Shown: positions 22,760 through 34,557 of the stretch, one piece after another
How the letters are laid out: the number at the start of each line of letters is the position of its first letter
How positions within the stretch are numbered: the stretch's first letter is position 1
Source of the DNA: Firmicutes bacterium HGW-Firmicutes-12
Lineage (GTDB): Bacteria; Bacillota; Peptococcia; DRI-13; PHAD01
Assembly (NCBI GenBank): GCA_002841595.1
Contig: PHAD01000007.1
Coordinates: 1-42,052 of the forward strand
Direction: 5' to 3'
DNA: 42,052 nucleotides
Made by a program: the position numbers and the translations under genes
Notes under the pieces: model-generated
What the model saw: the letters and a program-made list of their open reading frames with translations, nothing else
What the model was told of the DNA's origin: nothing
Databases searched by the model: none

Positions 22760-25105
22760 GTGGCATACGACCAGCAGTTACAGGAAAGGTTCTATGAACT
22801 TCGTAATACCATTCGCCAGCAGCTTTTTTCCCATCTTAATGTGGAACAGTTCAAAGCTGTCGAAACAGGTGCTGGGCCGGTACTTTGTTTGGCAGGAGCC
22901 GGTTCGGGGAAAACAATGGCAATGGTTAACCGAATTCTACATTTATATATTTTTGGACCTATATATAATGCACGACCAGAGTTGTCGCACGGCCTTAACC
23001 AGGAAGAGATAGAGCTAATGGAGAATTGGCTAAAAAACAGTGAAGAGATGGGAACAAGAACATTATCGCCTCAAGTAATGAGGCTAATAAATATGGAGGG
23101 TATACAACCTCGATCTATCCTCGCCATTACTTTTACAAATAAGGCGGCAGAAGAAATGCAGTCTCGGCTGGAAGCACTTTTAGGAGAGAAAGCAAGAGAA
23201 ATATGGGTTATGACCTTTCATAAGGCCTGTGTTCGTATCTTGCGTCGAGAAATAACTGCTTTGGGTTATTCGTCGGATTTTACAATTTATGATGATTATG
23301 ATCATCTTCAGGTGATAAAAAAGGCGATAGCATCGTTAAACCTTGATGATAAGAAGTTCACTCCTAGGGCGATATCTTCTTTGATAAGTCGTTATAAGTG
23401 TGAACTGAAAGAGCCTGCTGATGTCCTCAAAAAGGCCCTTGATTTCTGGCAAGAAAAGGGAGTACAGGTTTATGAGTTGTACCAAAAGGAGTTAAAAAAG
23501 AATAATGCCTTGGATTTTGATGATCTAATAACTCTCACAGTTAAGCTATTTTCTGAACATCAGGATGTTTTAGAAAAATATCAGAAGCGTTTTTTGTATA
23601 TTATGGTCGATGAATATCAAGATACCAATCATGCCCAATATCGGCTTGTTAATCTATTAGCCGAAAAACATAACAATATTTTCGTTGTAGGTGACGATGA
23701 TCAGTCTATCTATAGTTTTCGTCAGGCGGATATCCGCAATATTTTGGAGTTTGAACGCGACTTTTCCCGAGCAACGCTAATTAAATTGGAATGTAACTAT
23801 CGGTCCACCCAGCGTATTTTGACTGCGGCCAATGAAGTTATCAAGAATAATACCGGGCGCAAGCAAAAAGTGTTATGGACACAAAATCCGGAAGGGGAAT
23901 TACTTATACAATATCGCGCCGCAGATGAAAAGGATGAAGCCCGCTTCATCGGTGAAAAAATATTTGAACTGGGAGACAAAGGAAGTAGTTACCAGGATTG
24001 CGCCGTATTGATCAGAACAAATGCTCAATCCAGAGCATTGGAAGAGCGTTTCATGAAAACGGGGATACCTTATCGTATTTTTGGTGGGCAGAAATTCTAT
24101 GAGCGCATGGAAATAAAGGATATCATGGGCTATTTGAAGCTTTTGGTAAACCCTAGCGATAGTGTAAGCTTACGTCGAATTATTAATGTACCTCGCCGAG
24201 GTATCGGTGAAGCGACCATTCAAAAGATTGAGGGCTTTGCAGTAGAGCAGGGACTTAGTTTATATGAGGCTGTAGATAAATATACAGAAATTGATAAGAG
24301 TTCCAAAGCCTTGAAGGAGGCAGCTGGATTTGTCCGTTTCATGGAGAAGATTAAAGAAGAGGCAAAAGATATTTCTATCACAGCTTTAACAGAAAAGATT
24401 CTTACTGAGACCGGTTATATTGAGGGGTTGACAAAAGATAATACTATCGAATCCCAGAGCCGTTTAGAAAACCTGAAGGAGTTCTTAACGGTTACAAACG
24501 ATTATGATGAGAAAACTTCTGAACCTTCCATGAGTGATTTCTTGAGCCAGATATGTCTGGTTTCAGATTTAGATAGCTACGAGGATGAACAAAATACAGT
24601 TACAATCATGACAATGCATATGGCTAAAGGATTGGAATTTAGTAATATATTCATAGGAGGATTAGAGGAGGGAATCTTTCCTCATTCGCGTTCTTTAATG
24701 GATGATGAGCTCGAGGAGGAACGACGACTTTGTTATGTCGCTTTGACTAGAGCAAAGGAAAGGATTTATCTAATATATGCCAAACAGCGTAACCTTTTTG
24801 GCAGGAGGAGCTATAATTTGCCTTCGCGCTTCTTAGAAGAGATACCGCTGGGATTATGGGAAGAATATAAACGGGTTTCAACCTTCTTTGAGACCTCATA
24901 TGAGGCTAATGCTACTAGTTCTAAAGGTACAGCTTTAATGCTGGACTATGTCTTAGGAGATAAAGTAGAGCACAAAAAGTGGGGACAAGGTGTAATAGTT
25001 GGTACTAGCGGTCAGGGTGAAGAAATAGAATTGCAGGTAGCCTTTCCCGGTATGGGCATAAAGACCGTACTCGCGAGATATGCACCGCTTCAGAAGGTAC
25101 AATAA
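22760..25105 (+). CDS. pcrA: ATP-dependent DNA helicase PcrA (UvrD family)
   Basis: PcrA is a 3'-5' SF1A helicase for repair and for removal of RecA and stalled complexes. The 781-aa protein shows the Q-motif region LNVEQFKAV, Walker A LAGAGSGKT (Lys51), Ia ILAITFTNKAAEEM, Walker B IMVDEYQDTNHAQY, GDDDQSIYSFRQAD, LECNYRSTQRI, MTMHMAKGLEF and motif VI YVALTRAKERIYL. Between Walker A and motif Ia there is about 47 extra residues (roughly 65-115) compared with Bacillus PcrA, a charged helical stretch in domain 1A. GTG 22760 follows AGGGAGGA with good spacing. ligA lies 56 bases downstream; pcrA-ligA is a common pair in Firmicutes. Confidence 0.95.
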   Translation: MAYDQQLQERFYELRNTIRQQLFSHLNVEQFKAVETGAGPVLCLAGAGSGKTMAMVNRILHLYIFGPIYNARPELSHGLNQEEIELMENWLKNSEEMGTRTLSPQVMRLINMEGIQPRSILAITFTNKAAEEMQSRLEALLGEKAREIWVMTFHKACVRILRREITALGYSSDFTIYDDYDHLQVIKKAIASLNLDDKKFTPRAISSLISRYKCELKEPADVLKKALDFWQEKGVQVYELYQKELKKNNALDFDDLITLTVKLFSEHQDVLEKYQKRFLYIMVDEYQDTNHAQYRLVNLLAEKHNNIFVVGDDDQSIYSFRQADIRNILEFERDFSRATLIKLECNYRSTQRILTAANEVIKNNTGRKQKVLWTQNPEGELLIQYRAADEKDEARFIGEKIFELGDKGSSYQDCAVLIRTNAQSRALEERFMKTGIPYRIFGGQKFYERMEIKDIMGYLKLLVNPSDSVSLRRIINVPRRGIGEATIQKIEGFAVEQGLSLYEAVDKYTEIDKSSKALKEAAGFVRFMEKIKEEAKDISITALTEKILTETGYIEGLTKDNTIESQSRLENLKEFLTVTNDYDEKTSEPSMSDFLSQICLVSDLDSYEDEQNTVTIMTMHMAKGLEFSNIFIGGLEEGIFPHSRSLMDDELEEERRLCYVALTRAKERIYLIYAKQRNLFGRRSYNLPSRFLEEIPLGLWEEYKRVSTFFETSYEANATSSKGTALMLDYVLGDKVEHKKWGQGVIVGTSGQGEEIELQVAFPGMGIKTVLARYAPLQKVQ

Positions 25106-25125
25106 CTGGATAATTCATATTATAG

Positions 25126-27177
<2,052 letters not shown>

Positions 27178-27232
27178 GAGTATATTATAATGACATGTTG
27201 CTAACGGCTAGTAACAGTTGATCATAACCGTG

Positions 27233-27261
27233 TTGTATCTTAATGGTAAGATTGATATAAT
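27233..27261 (+). promoter_or_regulatory. Promoter of gatCAB
   Basis: TTGTAT (27233-27238), 17-base spacer, TATAAT (27256-27261). The gatC start is 38 bases downstream. Confidence 0.75.
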
Positions 27262-27298
27262 GCAAGATATGGTAAGCGCTAGGAGGGGTGATTAACAT

Positions 27299-27583
27299 AT
27301 GAAAATTAGCAAACAGGATGTCGAACACGTAGCTGTATTAAGTCGTCTTGAACTTTCGGAAAATGAAAAAGAGAACTATACGGAAACGCTTAATTCAATT
27401 CTTGAATATATGGAACTGTTAAATCGAGTTGATACCAGTGATGTAGAACCGACAGCCCATGTTTTACCGTTGATAAATATATTCCGCGAGGACAAGCCTC
27501 ACGAGCCATTAGACAGGAAAATGGCGTTAGCTAATGCTCCTGATGAAGAAGATGGCTGTTTTAAAGTCCCACGGATTGTTTGA
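27299..27583 (+). CDS. gatC: Asp-tRNA(Asn)/Glu-tRNA(Gln) amidotransferase subunit C
   Basis: GatC is the small linker subunit that wraps GatA and GatB. The 94 aa match the family: [20 protein letters not shown] at the N terminus, [21 protein letters not shown] in the centre, and the conserved end of the type [10 protein letters not shown] followed by [14 protein letters not shown]. The ATG at 27299 has a strong AGGAGGGG site and a sigma-A promoter upstream. gatA follows after 31 bases. Confidence 0.96.
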   Translation: MKISKQDVEHVAVLSRLELSENEKENYTETLNSILEYMELLNRVDTSDVEPTAHVLPLINIFREDKPHEPLDRKMALANAPDEEDGCFKVPRIV

Positions 27584-27614
27584 CATTGTACTGGAAATGA
27601 GAGGAGGAGCATCT

Positions 27615-29087
27615 TTGTCACTGACTAGTTTAACGGCTCATGAACTGAGCGAACTATTAGATAAACGTGAGCTCAGCAGCAAGGAGTTAACAGTTGCACA
27701 TCTTGAACGTATTGGGTCTGTGGATGATAAGGTCAAGGCTTTTACAACGCTTACAGCGGAACATGCCTTACTACAGGCAGAAGAAATAGATAAGAAAAGA
27801 GTACACGGTGAAAAGCTTTCCCCCCTTGCGGGTATACCGATGGCACTAAAAGACAATATGTGTACCCGGGGTATAAGGACAACTTGTTCTTCAAAAATAC
27901 TAGAGGATTTTGTACCACCCTATGATGCTACGGTTACAGAAAAGCTTAATTCTGCAGGAACCGTTCTGCTGGGAAAATGCAATATGGATGAGTTTGCGAT
28001 GGGTTCGTCCACAGAGAATTCTGGTTTCTTTGCTACTCGTAATCCTCATGATCTTAATGCTGTTCCTGGCGGGTCAAGCGGGGGATCCGCGGCAGCAGTT
28101 GCGGCCCAAGAAGCAGTCTTTGCGCTGGGTTCTGATACCGGTGGTTCCATCAGATTGCCAGCCTCGTTTTGTGGAGTAGTTGGATTAAAGCCAACTTATG
28201 GATGTGTATCTCGATATGGCTTGATAGCCTATGCCTCATCCTTGGATCAGATAGGTCCTTTGACCCGTGACATGACAGATTGTGCCCTAGTGATGAGTGC
28301 CATAGCCGGACATGACCCTAAGGATTCGACCTCAGCGCCTATGGATATACCGGATTATAGCAAGTATCTAGTGAATAATGTTAAGGGGATGAAGATTGGA
28401 CTACCTAAAGAATACTTTGGGGCAGGGATTGACCCACAAGTCTTAGCATATCTTCAACAGGCCATAGGAAAACTCGAGGAAATGGGAGCTATTTGCGAGG
28501 AGGTTTCTCTACCTCATACCATGTATGCACTGCCAGCCTACTATATTATTGCTCCGGCCGAAGCCAGTTCAAACTTAGCTAGATACGATGGAGTTCAGTA
28601 TGGTCTGAGAGTCGAAGCTGAAGATATTGTTTCTATGTATTGCAAAACACGTAGTCAGGGTTTTGGCGATGAAGTAAAAAGGCGTATTATGTTAGGAACA
28701 TATGCCCTTAGCTCCGGATACTATGATGCATATTACATGAAAGCTTTGAAAGTCCGTACCTTAGTTAAACGTGATTTTGATCATGTCTTTGAGAATTATG
28801 ATTGTCTGCTCACGCCAACCTCGCCAACAGTGGCTTTTAATCATGGTGAAAAGGCGGATGATCCCTTAACCATGTATTTATCAGATATATGTACTATACC
28901 GGTGAATTTAGCAGGAATACCGTCACTTTCCCTTCCTTTTGGGCAAGTTAATGGACGTCCTGTCGGACTGCAATTGATTGGCAAGGCCTTTGATGAAGGA
29001 ACTTTGCTACGGGTAGGATATTCCCTGGAACAGAGCACTAATCTTACTAAGCCGCTACCCGCCTTGAAAGGAGGCAGCCGAGCATGA
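27615..29087 (+). CDS. gatA: Asp-tRNA(Asn)/Glu-tRNA(Gln) amidotransferase subunit A
   Basis: GatA is the glutaminase of the transamidation complex that corrects mischarged tRNA. The 490-aa amidase-signature protein has the Ser-Ser-Lys triad: Lys in [10 protein letters not shown], the first Ser in [15 protein letters not shown] and the nucleophile in [12 protein letters not shown]. The C-terminal domain [13 protein letters not shown] is intact. The frame extends back into gatC to 27534, but GAGGAGGAG at 27601-27609 points to TTG 27615, giving the normal N terminus [14 protein letters not shown]. It overlaps gatB by four bases. Confidence 0.96.
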   Translation: MSLTSLTAHELSELLDKRELSSKELTVAHLERIGSVDDKVKAFTTLTAEHALLQAEEIDKKRVHGEKLSPLAGIPMALKDNMCTRGIRTTCSSKILEDFVPPYDATVTEKLNSAGTVLLGKCNMDEFAMGSSTENSGFFATRNPHDLNAVPGGSSGGSAAAVAAQEAVFALGSDTGGSIRLPASFCGVVGLKPTYGCVSRYGLIAYASSLDQIGPLTRDMTDCALVMSAIAGHDPKDSTSAPMDIPDYSKYLVNNVKGMKIGLPKEYFGAGIDPQVLAYLQQAIGKLEEMGAICEEVSLPHTMYALPAYYIIAPAEASSNLARYDGVQYGLRVEAEDIVSMYCKTRSQGFGDEVKRRIMLGTYALSSGYYDAYYMKALKVRTLVKRDFDHVFENYDCLLTPTSPTVAFNHGEKADDPLTMYLSDICTIPVNLAGIPSLSLPFGQVNGRPVGLQLIGKAFDEGTLLRVGYSLEQSTNLTKPLPALKGGSRA

Positions 29088-30529
29088 GCCAGAAGTATGA
29101 AACCGTGATAGGTTTAGAAATCCATGTAGAGCTTAAGACTGCTACTAAGATATTTTGTCCCTGTCCGAATGAGTTCGGGGGTGAACCCAATACCCATGTG
29201 TGTCCGGTCTGCTTAGGACTGCCTGGTGTGATGCCAGTGTTTAATAAGCGCGTTTTAGAGTTTGCAGTCAAGGCAGGGCTAGCCTTAAGCTGTGAGATTG
29301 CTTCTTACAGTAAATTCGATCGTAAAAACTATTATTATCCTGATTTACCTAAGAACTATCAGGTTTCTCAATATGATTTACCTATCTGTAAGCTGGGCTC
29401 TGTAGAGATTAATAATAATGGTGAGGTTAAGACAATTGGTATTACACGTATCCATATGGAAGAGGATGCTGGCAAGCTTCTTCATGGGGGCGCTACGATA
29501 ACGTCTTCTAATTATTCAAGGGTTGATTTGAATCGTACAGGAGTACCCCTTATTGAGATCGTTTCTGAGCCTGATCTTCGTTCAGCTGAAGAGGCTAGAG
29601 CTTATATGGAAAAAATGAAGGCTATTTTGGAATATCTTGATGTTTCCGACGTAAAAATGGAGCAGGGTTCTCTGCGTTGTGACGCTAATATTTCCTTGCG
29701 TTTGGTTGGGGCAGAGAAGCTTGGAACAAAAGCGGAGATTAAGAATATGAACTCCTTCCGTTCTTTACAGCGGGCTATCGAATATGAAGTGGAAAGACAA
29801 ACAGAAATTCTTGATGAGGGCGGGCGTATTGTTCAGGAGACGCGTTCTTGGGATGAGGAAAAAGGGATTACCGTCTCGATGCGCAGCAAGGAGGAAGCCC
29901 ATGATTATCGCTATCTTCCCGAGCCTGATCTTGTTCCGATAATAGTAGACCCTAAATGGGTAAACGAGTTAAGGGCTTCACTTCCGGAGCTTCCCGACGC
30001 TAGAAAGAAACGCTTCGTCAAAGAATTGGGGCTTTCGGAGTATGATGCCGGAATCATTACAGGAAGCCGTGCTTTGGCAGATTATTTTGATGAAGTAATG
30101 ATTAAGTATAATGATCCTAAAACTGTTGCTAATTGGGTGATGGGTGAGTTGTTGCGTCTTATCAATGCAGGTGATATGGAAATCACGGAGAATAAGATTA
30201 AACCGGATCAATTTGCAGCACTATTGCAGTTGCAGGCTGACGGTACCATCAGCGGTAAAATGGCGAAAACAGTATTTGAAGAGATGTTTGCTACCGGTAA
30301 GGGCCCTGAGACAATAGTCAAGGAAAAAGGTATGGTTCAGATATCTGATGAGGGAGCTCTTGCTACTTTGATTGAAAAGGTTATTGCAGCTAATCCCCGC
30401 TCAGTTGAGGACTATAAGGCAGGTAAAGAAAAGGCTATTGGCTTTTTGGTTGGTCAGATTATGAAGGAGACCAAAGGGCAAGCAAACCCAGGTGTGGTAA
30501 ATAAGCTGTTAATTGAGAAAATGAAGTAA
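29084..30529 (+). CDS. gatB: Asp-tRNA(Asn)/Glu-tRNA(Gln) amidotransferase subunit B
   Basis: GatB binds the mischarged tRNA and phosphorylates its Glu/Asp before amidation. The 481 aa match the family. Seen: [20 protein letters not shown] with the following [13 protein letters not shown] (Cys-type Zn site), [45 protein letters not shown], and the C-terminal YqeY-like tail domain with [20 protein letters not shown] 29084 overlaps the gatA stop, behind AAAGGAGGCAG. It is the last gene of the operon; no strong terminator follows. Confidence 0.97.
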   Translation: MSQKYETVIGLEIHVELKTATKIFCPCPNEFGGEPNTHVCPVCLGLPGVMPVFNKRVLEFAVKAGLALSCEIASYSKFDRKNYYYPDLPKNYQVSQYDLPICKLGSVEINNNGEVKTIGITRIHMEEDAGKLLHGGATITSSNYSRVDLNRTGVPLIEIVSEPDLRSAEEARAYMEKMKAILEYLDVSDVKMEQGSLRCDANISLRLVGAEKLGTKAEIKNMNSFRSLQRAIEYEVERQTEILDEGGRIVQETRSWDEEKGITVSMRSKEEAHDYRYLPEPDLVPIIVDPKWVNELRASLPELPDARKKRFVKELGLSEYDAGIITGSRALADYFDEVMIKYNDPKTVANWVMGELLRLINAGDMEITENKIKPDQFAALLQLQADGTISGKMAKTVFEEMFATGKGPETIVKEKGMVQISDEGALATLIEKVIAANPRSVEDYKAGKEKAIGFLVGQIMKETKGQANPGVVNKLLIEKMK

Positions 30530-30629
30530 AGAGGCTAAATCATGAAGCGCGACTAATTCAGATGGGGTTTTTAAGAGGGAGTCTTGTGGAAACAGTAGAT
30601 AAAAGCGGTGGGGTTCGAGGAGTCAAGCG

Positions 30630-31382
30630 ATGGAAGAAAAATATACGCAAACGAAAGAGCACATAGAAAGAAAGCCTGGTTGGTCCATACCAGAAGCAAT
30701 CAGTGTTATTTTTCTCGCTTATGGCTTAAGAATAGTAATACCGATAGATAGGATGGCGTGGTTTAAGCAGATCAGTTCGATTATTAGTCCGGGCAATCCT
30801 GTATTTGGAGCGATATTTTGGGATAGCTTGTTTAGAGGACTGTTCATGTTAGCTCTAATGGCTTTTTGGTTAAGAGTCAAGCATCATTTACATTGGAAGG
30901 AACTGGGCTTGCAATCGGGTAATCGCCGGAATTGGTTTTGGGTGGGGCTGCGACAGGGCATACTGCTTTTTATAGCAGTTACAATATTCTCAATGCTGTT
31001 AATTCCTTTATATCCCTTCGAAATAAAGCCACAAGCAGTAACTGAGATATTTAGTAAGGTCAGCACCTGGAAGCAGATGCTATTAATCTTCTCAGTGGTA
31101 TCCGTGCTTGCTCCGATTAGTGAAGAGTTGTACTTTCGTGGTTTTCTCTATCCTGCCTTGCGAAACCGCTTAGGTCGTATGCCTGCTCTAATTCTGGCTA
31201 ACTCTTTTTTTGGGATATTACATTTTGATTTATTACGGTTTATCCCTATAACGCTTGCTGGGATCTGGCTAACGATGCTTTATGAGAAAACAGGAACACT
31301 ATATACCTCGATAATTGCACATGCTGTTTGGAATGCTCTAATGATTAGTCTGGTATTTTTAGCAGCATCCTATCTACCTTAA
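30630..31382 (+). CDS. CPBP-family intramembrane metalloprotease
   Basis: The 250-aa membrane protein belongs to the CPBP (CAAX protease and bacteriocin-processing) family. About six to seven hydrophobic helices are visible. The signature motifs are present in the C-terminal half: SEELYFRGFLYPAL (EExxxR), FGILHFD and HAVWNAL, which supply the Glu and His active-site residues. Substrates of these enzymes in Firmicutes are mostly unknown; some process prenylated or peptide targets or confer bacteriocin immunity. ATG 30630 follows GAGGAG (30618-30623). It lies 100 bases after gatB and is probably on its own or with the next gene. Confidence 0.88.
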   Translation: MEEKYTQTKEHIERKPGWSIPEAISVIFLAYGLRIVIPIDRMAWFKQISSIISPGNPVFGAIFWDSLFRGLFMLALMAFWLRVKHHLHWKELGLQSGNRRNWFWVGLRQGILLFIAVTIFSMLLIPLYPFEIKPQAVTEIFSKVSTWKQMLLIFSVVSVLAPISEELYFRGFLYPALRNRLGRMPALILANSFFGILHFDLLRFIPITLAGIWLTMLYEKTGTLYTSIIAHAVWNALMISLVFLAASYLP

Positions 31383-31422
31383 AGTAAGGGCATAATATAT
31401 TGGCGTAGAAGAAGGTGAGAGC

Positions 31423-32175
31423 TTGCTAAGGCTTAAGCGACTGTTGATAGGAGTGTTCGTCGCCGCATTCGTGGGGCTCTTCAGTTATCTTATTATTCTT
31501 AATATATTTACAGGATTAAAAATAAACGGATATGATTACCTCTTTATAGCCAAGGAGCCCTACGATCTTGTTTTAAAACATGCGATGGTTTTAAACGGGA
31601 CTGGAGAAGAGGAATTATATCGAGCCGATATTGCTATACGAAATGGTTATATAGTAGGAGTTGGTTACATTAATCCTAAAGAATCCCTGGTTTTTGATGC
31701 AGGTGGCTTGACGATTATCCCTTGGCCAATCAGGATTGAAGCGGGGGATAAGGTGGTTGAACATCTACTTAAAAATGTTTATCCACGGTACTCTGCAGAT
31801 GAAGTATTTCTACAAAATGAGCCATATCAAGGCCTGAGTATTACTGAAGCAGCCATCTTTGCAGAGCTTACCCCACTTGAATTGATGAATAGTCTAATTA
31901 AGAGTGACAATACAGTTGCAAAAGTCTTGATCGCACCAATAATTATAAAAAAGGAAGAAGCTAGCGCAAAAGAAATGCTAGCCCGTCTTACTGGTTATAG
32001 AGCAGAATTTCTGGAGATAGAAGACAGAGGTATTATAGACAGTGGTAAAAAGGCGGATTTCTATATTTTTAAAACTAGGGACTATGTTGATGAGAAGCTA
32101 ATAGAGCTTCTTAGGCGAGGTGCAGTTCCGGAGCCGCTATATAAAGTGCAAAACGGGAAATTCATTAATCTATAA
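31423..32175 (+). CDS. Membrane-anchored amidohydrolase-like protein lacking the catalytic barrel
   Basis: The 250-aa protein has one N-terminal membrane helix (about residues 7-29), then a part like the small beta domain of amidohydrolases (DLVLKHAMVLNGTGEEELYR, then ADIAIRNGYIVGVG) and a C-terminal part with their end pattern (RGIIDSGKKADFYIFKTRDY ... VQNGKFI). The middle that should hold the TIM barrel with its HxH, Lys, His and Asp metal ligands is missing; only about 120 residues intervene and they contain no HxH. It is therefore probably not a hydrolase; it may have kept a binding or structural role at the membrane. Start TTG 31423 follows GAAGGTGAG. Its 3' end overlaps the opposite-strand gene by 11 bases. 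Confidence 0.75.
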   Translation: MLRLKRLLIGVFVAAFVGLFSYLIILNIFTGLKINGYDYLFIAKEPYDLVLKHAMVLNGTGEEELYRADIAIRNGYIVGVGYINPKESLVFDAGGLTIIPWPIRIEAGDKVVEHLLKNVYPRYSADEVFLQNEPYQGLSITEAAIFAELTPLELMNSLIKSDNTVAKVLIAPIIIKKEEASAKEMLARLTGYRAEFLEIEDRGIIDSGKKADFYIFKTRDYVDEKLIELLRRGAVPEPLYKVQNGKFINL

Positions 32176-33262
32176 AGACTCCATCACTACAAGTCTTCAG
32201 TGGCGAAGAAACATTACTAGAAGCCGGCGAATTAAGATAATAGCGTGTTGCGTCCAAATGAAAAAAGGAAGATAGCTCGTTAAAATAAGGGATACTGGTA
32301 CTATTAGCCAGTATTTTTATTTGTTCATTATTGATTTTATATAGTATTTGATGGTTAACCATGATATCCGGATTACAGATAGAGAAAAAGAAACCGGTCC
32401 CTTTTTCCAAAAGATAGGAATACAAAACGGGATGTTTTTCTCCACGCGTAAAAATAAGGAGCTTAGCTGACAAGTCTTGGGGACTTTCTTGCATTGAAAA
32501 TAGCCCTAAGGGAACGTTGAGGTTGCGACAGACCGGGACAGGCTTGCCCGTAATGGGATCAGGTGAAAAATGAAAGATAATCTCACCAAGGGATATAAAC
32601 AGAGTGTCTTTATTATCTTGTAAAATTAGATAATAAAAGAAGTCATCACAAGACAACTCTTCTTTTAATAGTACTCTTACCGTTGTATTTCCATTTTTCT
32701 CGGGATAAAGCTGAAGATGTAAAGAAAGACGGGCTTGCTTCAAGATAGATTTTACAGAAAGATTGACGTAATGTGAGAGATAAGAGATACTGCGCATCTT
32801 TATTGGTGAGGGAATTATTGTCTCTAGTAAGGGGTTCCCCGGACTAAGGGTGTTGCGCAACAAGCGGCGGAAAAAAAAGGAAGCGTAGATACCTATAGCC
32901 AAGGGTAATAGCTGTAAGAATAAAAAAGGTCTTAACGGGGGTTGGAAGAAGCTTAGAAGACTACCTGTCCAAAGTAGTATGATAAAAAAGATATTAATAT
33001 CAATATAGCGGAGAATAAGAAAGTGAGGCTTTTGTGGGAAAATGTAATTCATTTGGTATTTCTCGATCAGGTTATACATATGACCTGTAAGATTAATCTC
33101 ACTGCGATAGGATAGATTAATGAACTCTTCAAGGATTTCTTGGAGTCGATCCAGTCGTCTCTGCACAATAATTGAAATGAAGATACCTACAGAACCCAAC
33201 AGTGTTAAAAGGCCGCCGGCAATGGAGAGTATAATATATATATAAAGGTCTGTTATAATCAT
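32165..33262 (-). CDS. Unknown membrane protein
   Basis: I do not recognise this 365-aa protein. An N-terminal helix (IYIILSIAGGLLTLLGSVGIFI) is followed by a short coiled-coil-like stretch (QRRLDRLQEILEEFINL), then two further hydrophobic segments near residues 88-130 (INIFFIILLWTGSLLSFF and LFLQLLPLAIGIYASFFF), and a long soluble C-terminal domain of about 220 residues. No enzyme motif is visible. The start is set at ATG 33262 because GGGTG lies six bases upstream; TTG 33265 directly follows the stop codon of the gene before it. It forms a two-gene minus-strand unit with that gene and converges on the amidohydrolase-like gene. Confidence 0.72.
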   Translation of the reverse strand: MIITDLYIYIILSIAGGLLTLLGSVGIFISIIVQRRLDRLQEILEEFINLSYRSEINLTGHMYNLIEKYQMNYIFPQKPHFLILRYIDINIFFIILLWTGSLLSFFQPPLRPFLFLQLLPLAIGIYASFFFRRLLRNTLSPGNPLLETIIPSPIKMRSISYLSHYVNLSVKSILKQARLSLHLQLYPEKNGNTTVRVLLKEELSCDDFFYYLILQDNKDTLFISLGEIIFHFSPDPITGKPVPVCRNLNVPLGLFSMQESPQDLSAKLLIFTRGEKHPVLYSYLLEKGTGFFFSICNPDIMVNHQILYKINNEQIKILANSTSIPYFNELSSFFHLDATRYYLNSPASSNVSSPLKTCSDGVFID

Positions 33263-33265
33263 CAA

Positions 33266-33886
33266 TTACACCCATACGGTTTCTAAGTTGAAACGCTTAT
33301 TTTTGGCGTCATCTGCTAATTCATAATATCCTTCAGCACGGGCCCATATCTCAATATTGTGTAATAAATGCTGTATTGAACTGGTATGTAGGTTTTTTTG
33401 AGCAGCGTCCTTTGCCATAACGGAAACCTTATACAAAAAAACTTGACAAGCAAATACCAAGCTGTACTCAATTAGGTATTTGCTGATAGTATCAAAACAT
33501 TTGCATAGGTAATCCCAAAAAAAGTTTGTATAAGGATAATTTTCCAGCAGACCGTAGAGACTAAGCTGATATATACATTCTAGATAACAGAGAGTACATG
33601 ATTGTTCATTATCAGTGTTTACCCTTCTAAGATATGATTTCAGTAGCTCATTTACTCCTAGACGGGTAAATTCGAAGGGACCTTCTTGCATTGTTTGCAA
33701 GATGATGGCCAAGACTTGGATTAACGGATCGTTTGGCGGCAGATAGTTTTCGTCTACCGATAAGAGGTCAAATTCTATTCTTTGATTTGTAGCTAGATCT
33801 ACGTAAGTATTATCCTTGCTAAGGCAGAGCGGTTCTACTAAATGTTTTTTCAAGTCTTCTAAAAACTGTTTCGTGGATTGCTGCAT
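33266..33886 (-). CDS. Unknown soluble protein, partner of the membrane protein
   Basis: This 206-aa protein is not recognised. It appears mostly helical, with no membrane segment or signal peptide, and carries several Cys residues in the centre (SCTLCYLECIYQ). ATG 33886 is preceded on the minus strand by AGGTGA with normal spacing. Its stop codon abuts the start of the membrane-protein gene, so the two are translated together and probably act together, for example as a membrane component and a cytosolic partner. The divergent upstream region contains a perfect inverted repeat (33948-33973). Confidence 0.7.
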   Translation of the reverse strand: MQQSTKQFLEDLKKHLVEPLCLSKDNTYVDLATNQRIEFDLLSVDENYLPPNDPLIQVLAIILQTMQEGPFEFTRLGVNELLKSYLRRVNTDNEQSCTLCYLECIYQLSLYGLLENYPYTNFFWDYLCKCFDTISKYLIEYSLVFACQVFLYKVSVMAKDAAQKNLHTSSIQHLLHNIEIWARAEGYYELADDAKNKRFNLETVWV

Positions 33887-33947
33887 ATTTTATCACCTGT
33901 GTAGTAGTATTTTCTTTATCTCTTTGTTTTATGTAAGTGACATAACC

Positions 33948-33973
33948 AAAAATGTTACCCTAGAAACATTTTT
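33948..33973. promoter_or_regulatory. Inverted repeat in divergent intergenic region
   Basis: AAAAATGTT (33948-33956) and AACATTTTT (33965-33973) are perfect inverted repeats. Because genes diverge here, a terminator is unlikely; an operator is the better reading. Confidence 0.5.
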
Positions 33974-34027
33974 ATGCTAAGATAGCCTCATAAGTTGGTA
34001 TATTAAAATTGTATGGGGGGAGCTAAA

Positions 34028-34516
34028 ATGAGTACCTTACTAGTTTATGCTACTAAGTATGGTAGTACAGAAAAATGTTCAAAAATACTTGCAGAGAAGT
34101 TCACAGACGAGGTCAAATTAATCAATCTAAGTACTAAAAATAATAACCAAAAGGTGAGTCTTGCTGATTATGATAGGGTTATTATAGGTGGGTCAATTTA
34201 TATGGGGAAAATCCAAAAAGAAATAAAGGAATATTGTTTAAAAAACTTGATGTTATTAAAAGAAAAAAAGATAGGATTATATATTTGTTGTATGAGTAAA
34301 GGAGATACAGCTGAACAGACACTTAATAAGGTTTTCCCTCCAGAATTACTAACCAGTGCTGTGGCCAAGGACTATTTCGGTGGAGAGTTTAATTTCAAAA
34401 AGATGAATTTCCTAGATAAATTCATAACTAAAAAAGTTACGAAGACGGATACAGATGTATCTAATATTCACGAGGATAAAATTGATCAATTCGCGAAAGC
34501 CATGACTAATGCTTAG
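34028..34516 (+). CDS. Flavodoxin-domain protein
   Basis: The 162-aa protein is flavodoxin-like. The FMN phosphate loop is YATKYGSTEKCSKIL near the N terminus (TxYGST form), followed by VIIGGSIYMGKIQKE, which resembles the flavodoxin-5/HemG group, and GLYICCMSKGDTAEQ. Members of this group work as menaquinone-dependent protoporphyrinogen oxidase or as small electron carriers; heme genes are not present nearby so the role is not fixed. ATG 34028 follows GGGGGGAG; the ATG at 34013 is upstream of that site and is rejected. Confidence 0.85.
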   Translation: MSTLLVYATKYGSTEKCSKILAEKFTDEVKLINLSTKNNNQKVSLADYDRVIIGGSIYMGKIQKEIKEYCLKNLMLLKEKKIGLYICCMSKGDTAEQTLNKVFPPELLTSAVAKDYFGGEFNFKKMNFLDKFITKKVTKTDTDVSNIHEDKIDQFAKAMTNA

Positions 34517-34557
34517 TCTTTAAGATGTGTATAGTCTTTTGAGAGGGTGAATGGTTT

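Noticed and set aside
30587-30667. A 26-codon GTG frame before the first CPBP gene
   Set aside because: A GAGGGAG lies upstream, but the product is a run of charged residues that overlaps the CPBP gene in another frame and resembles nothing; not supported.
32165-33886. Minus-strand frames as possible shadows
   Set aside because: Kept as real: no plus-strand gene covers them, both have sensible ribosome sites and hydrophobic patterns. All other long minus-strand frames in the window lie inside strong plus-strand genes and were dropped.
33948-33973. Terminator in the divergent spacer
   Set aside because: Both neighbouring genes are transcribed away from it, so a terminator would have no transcript to end.
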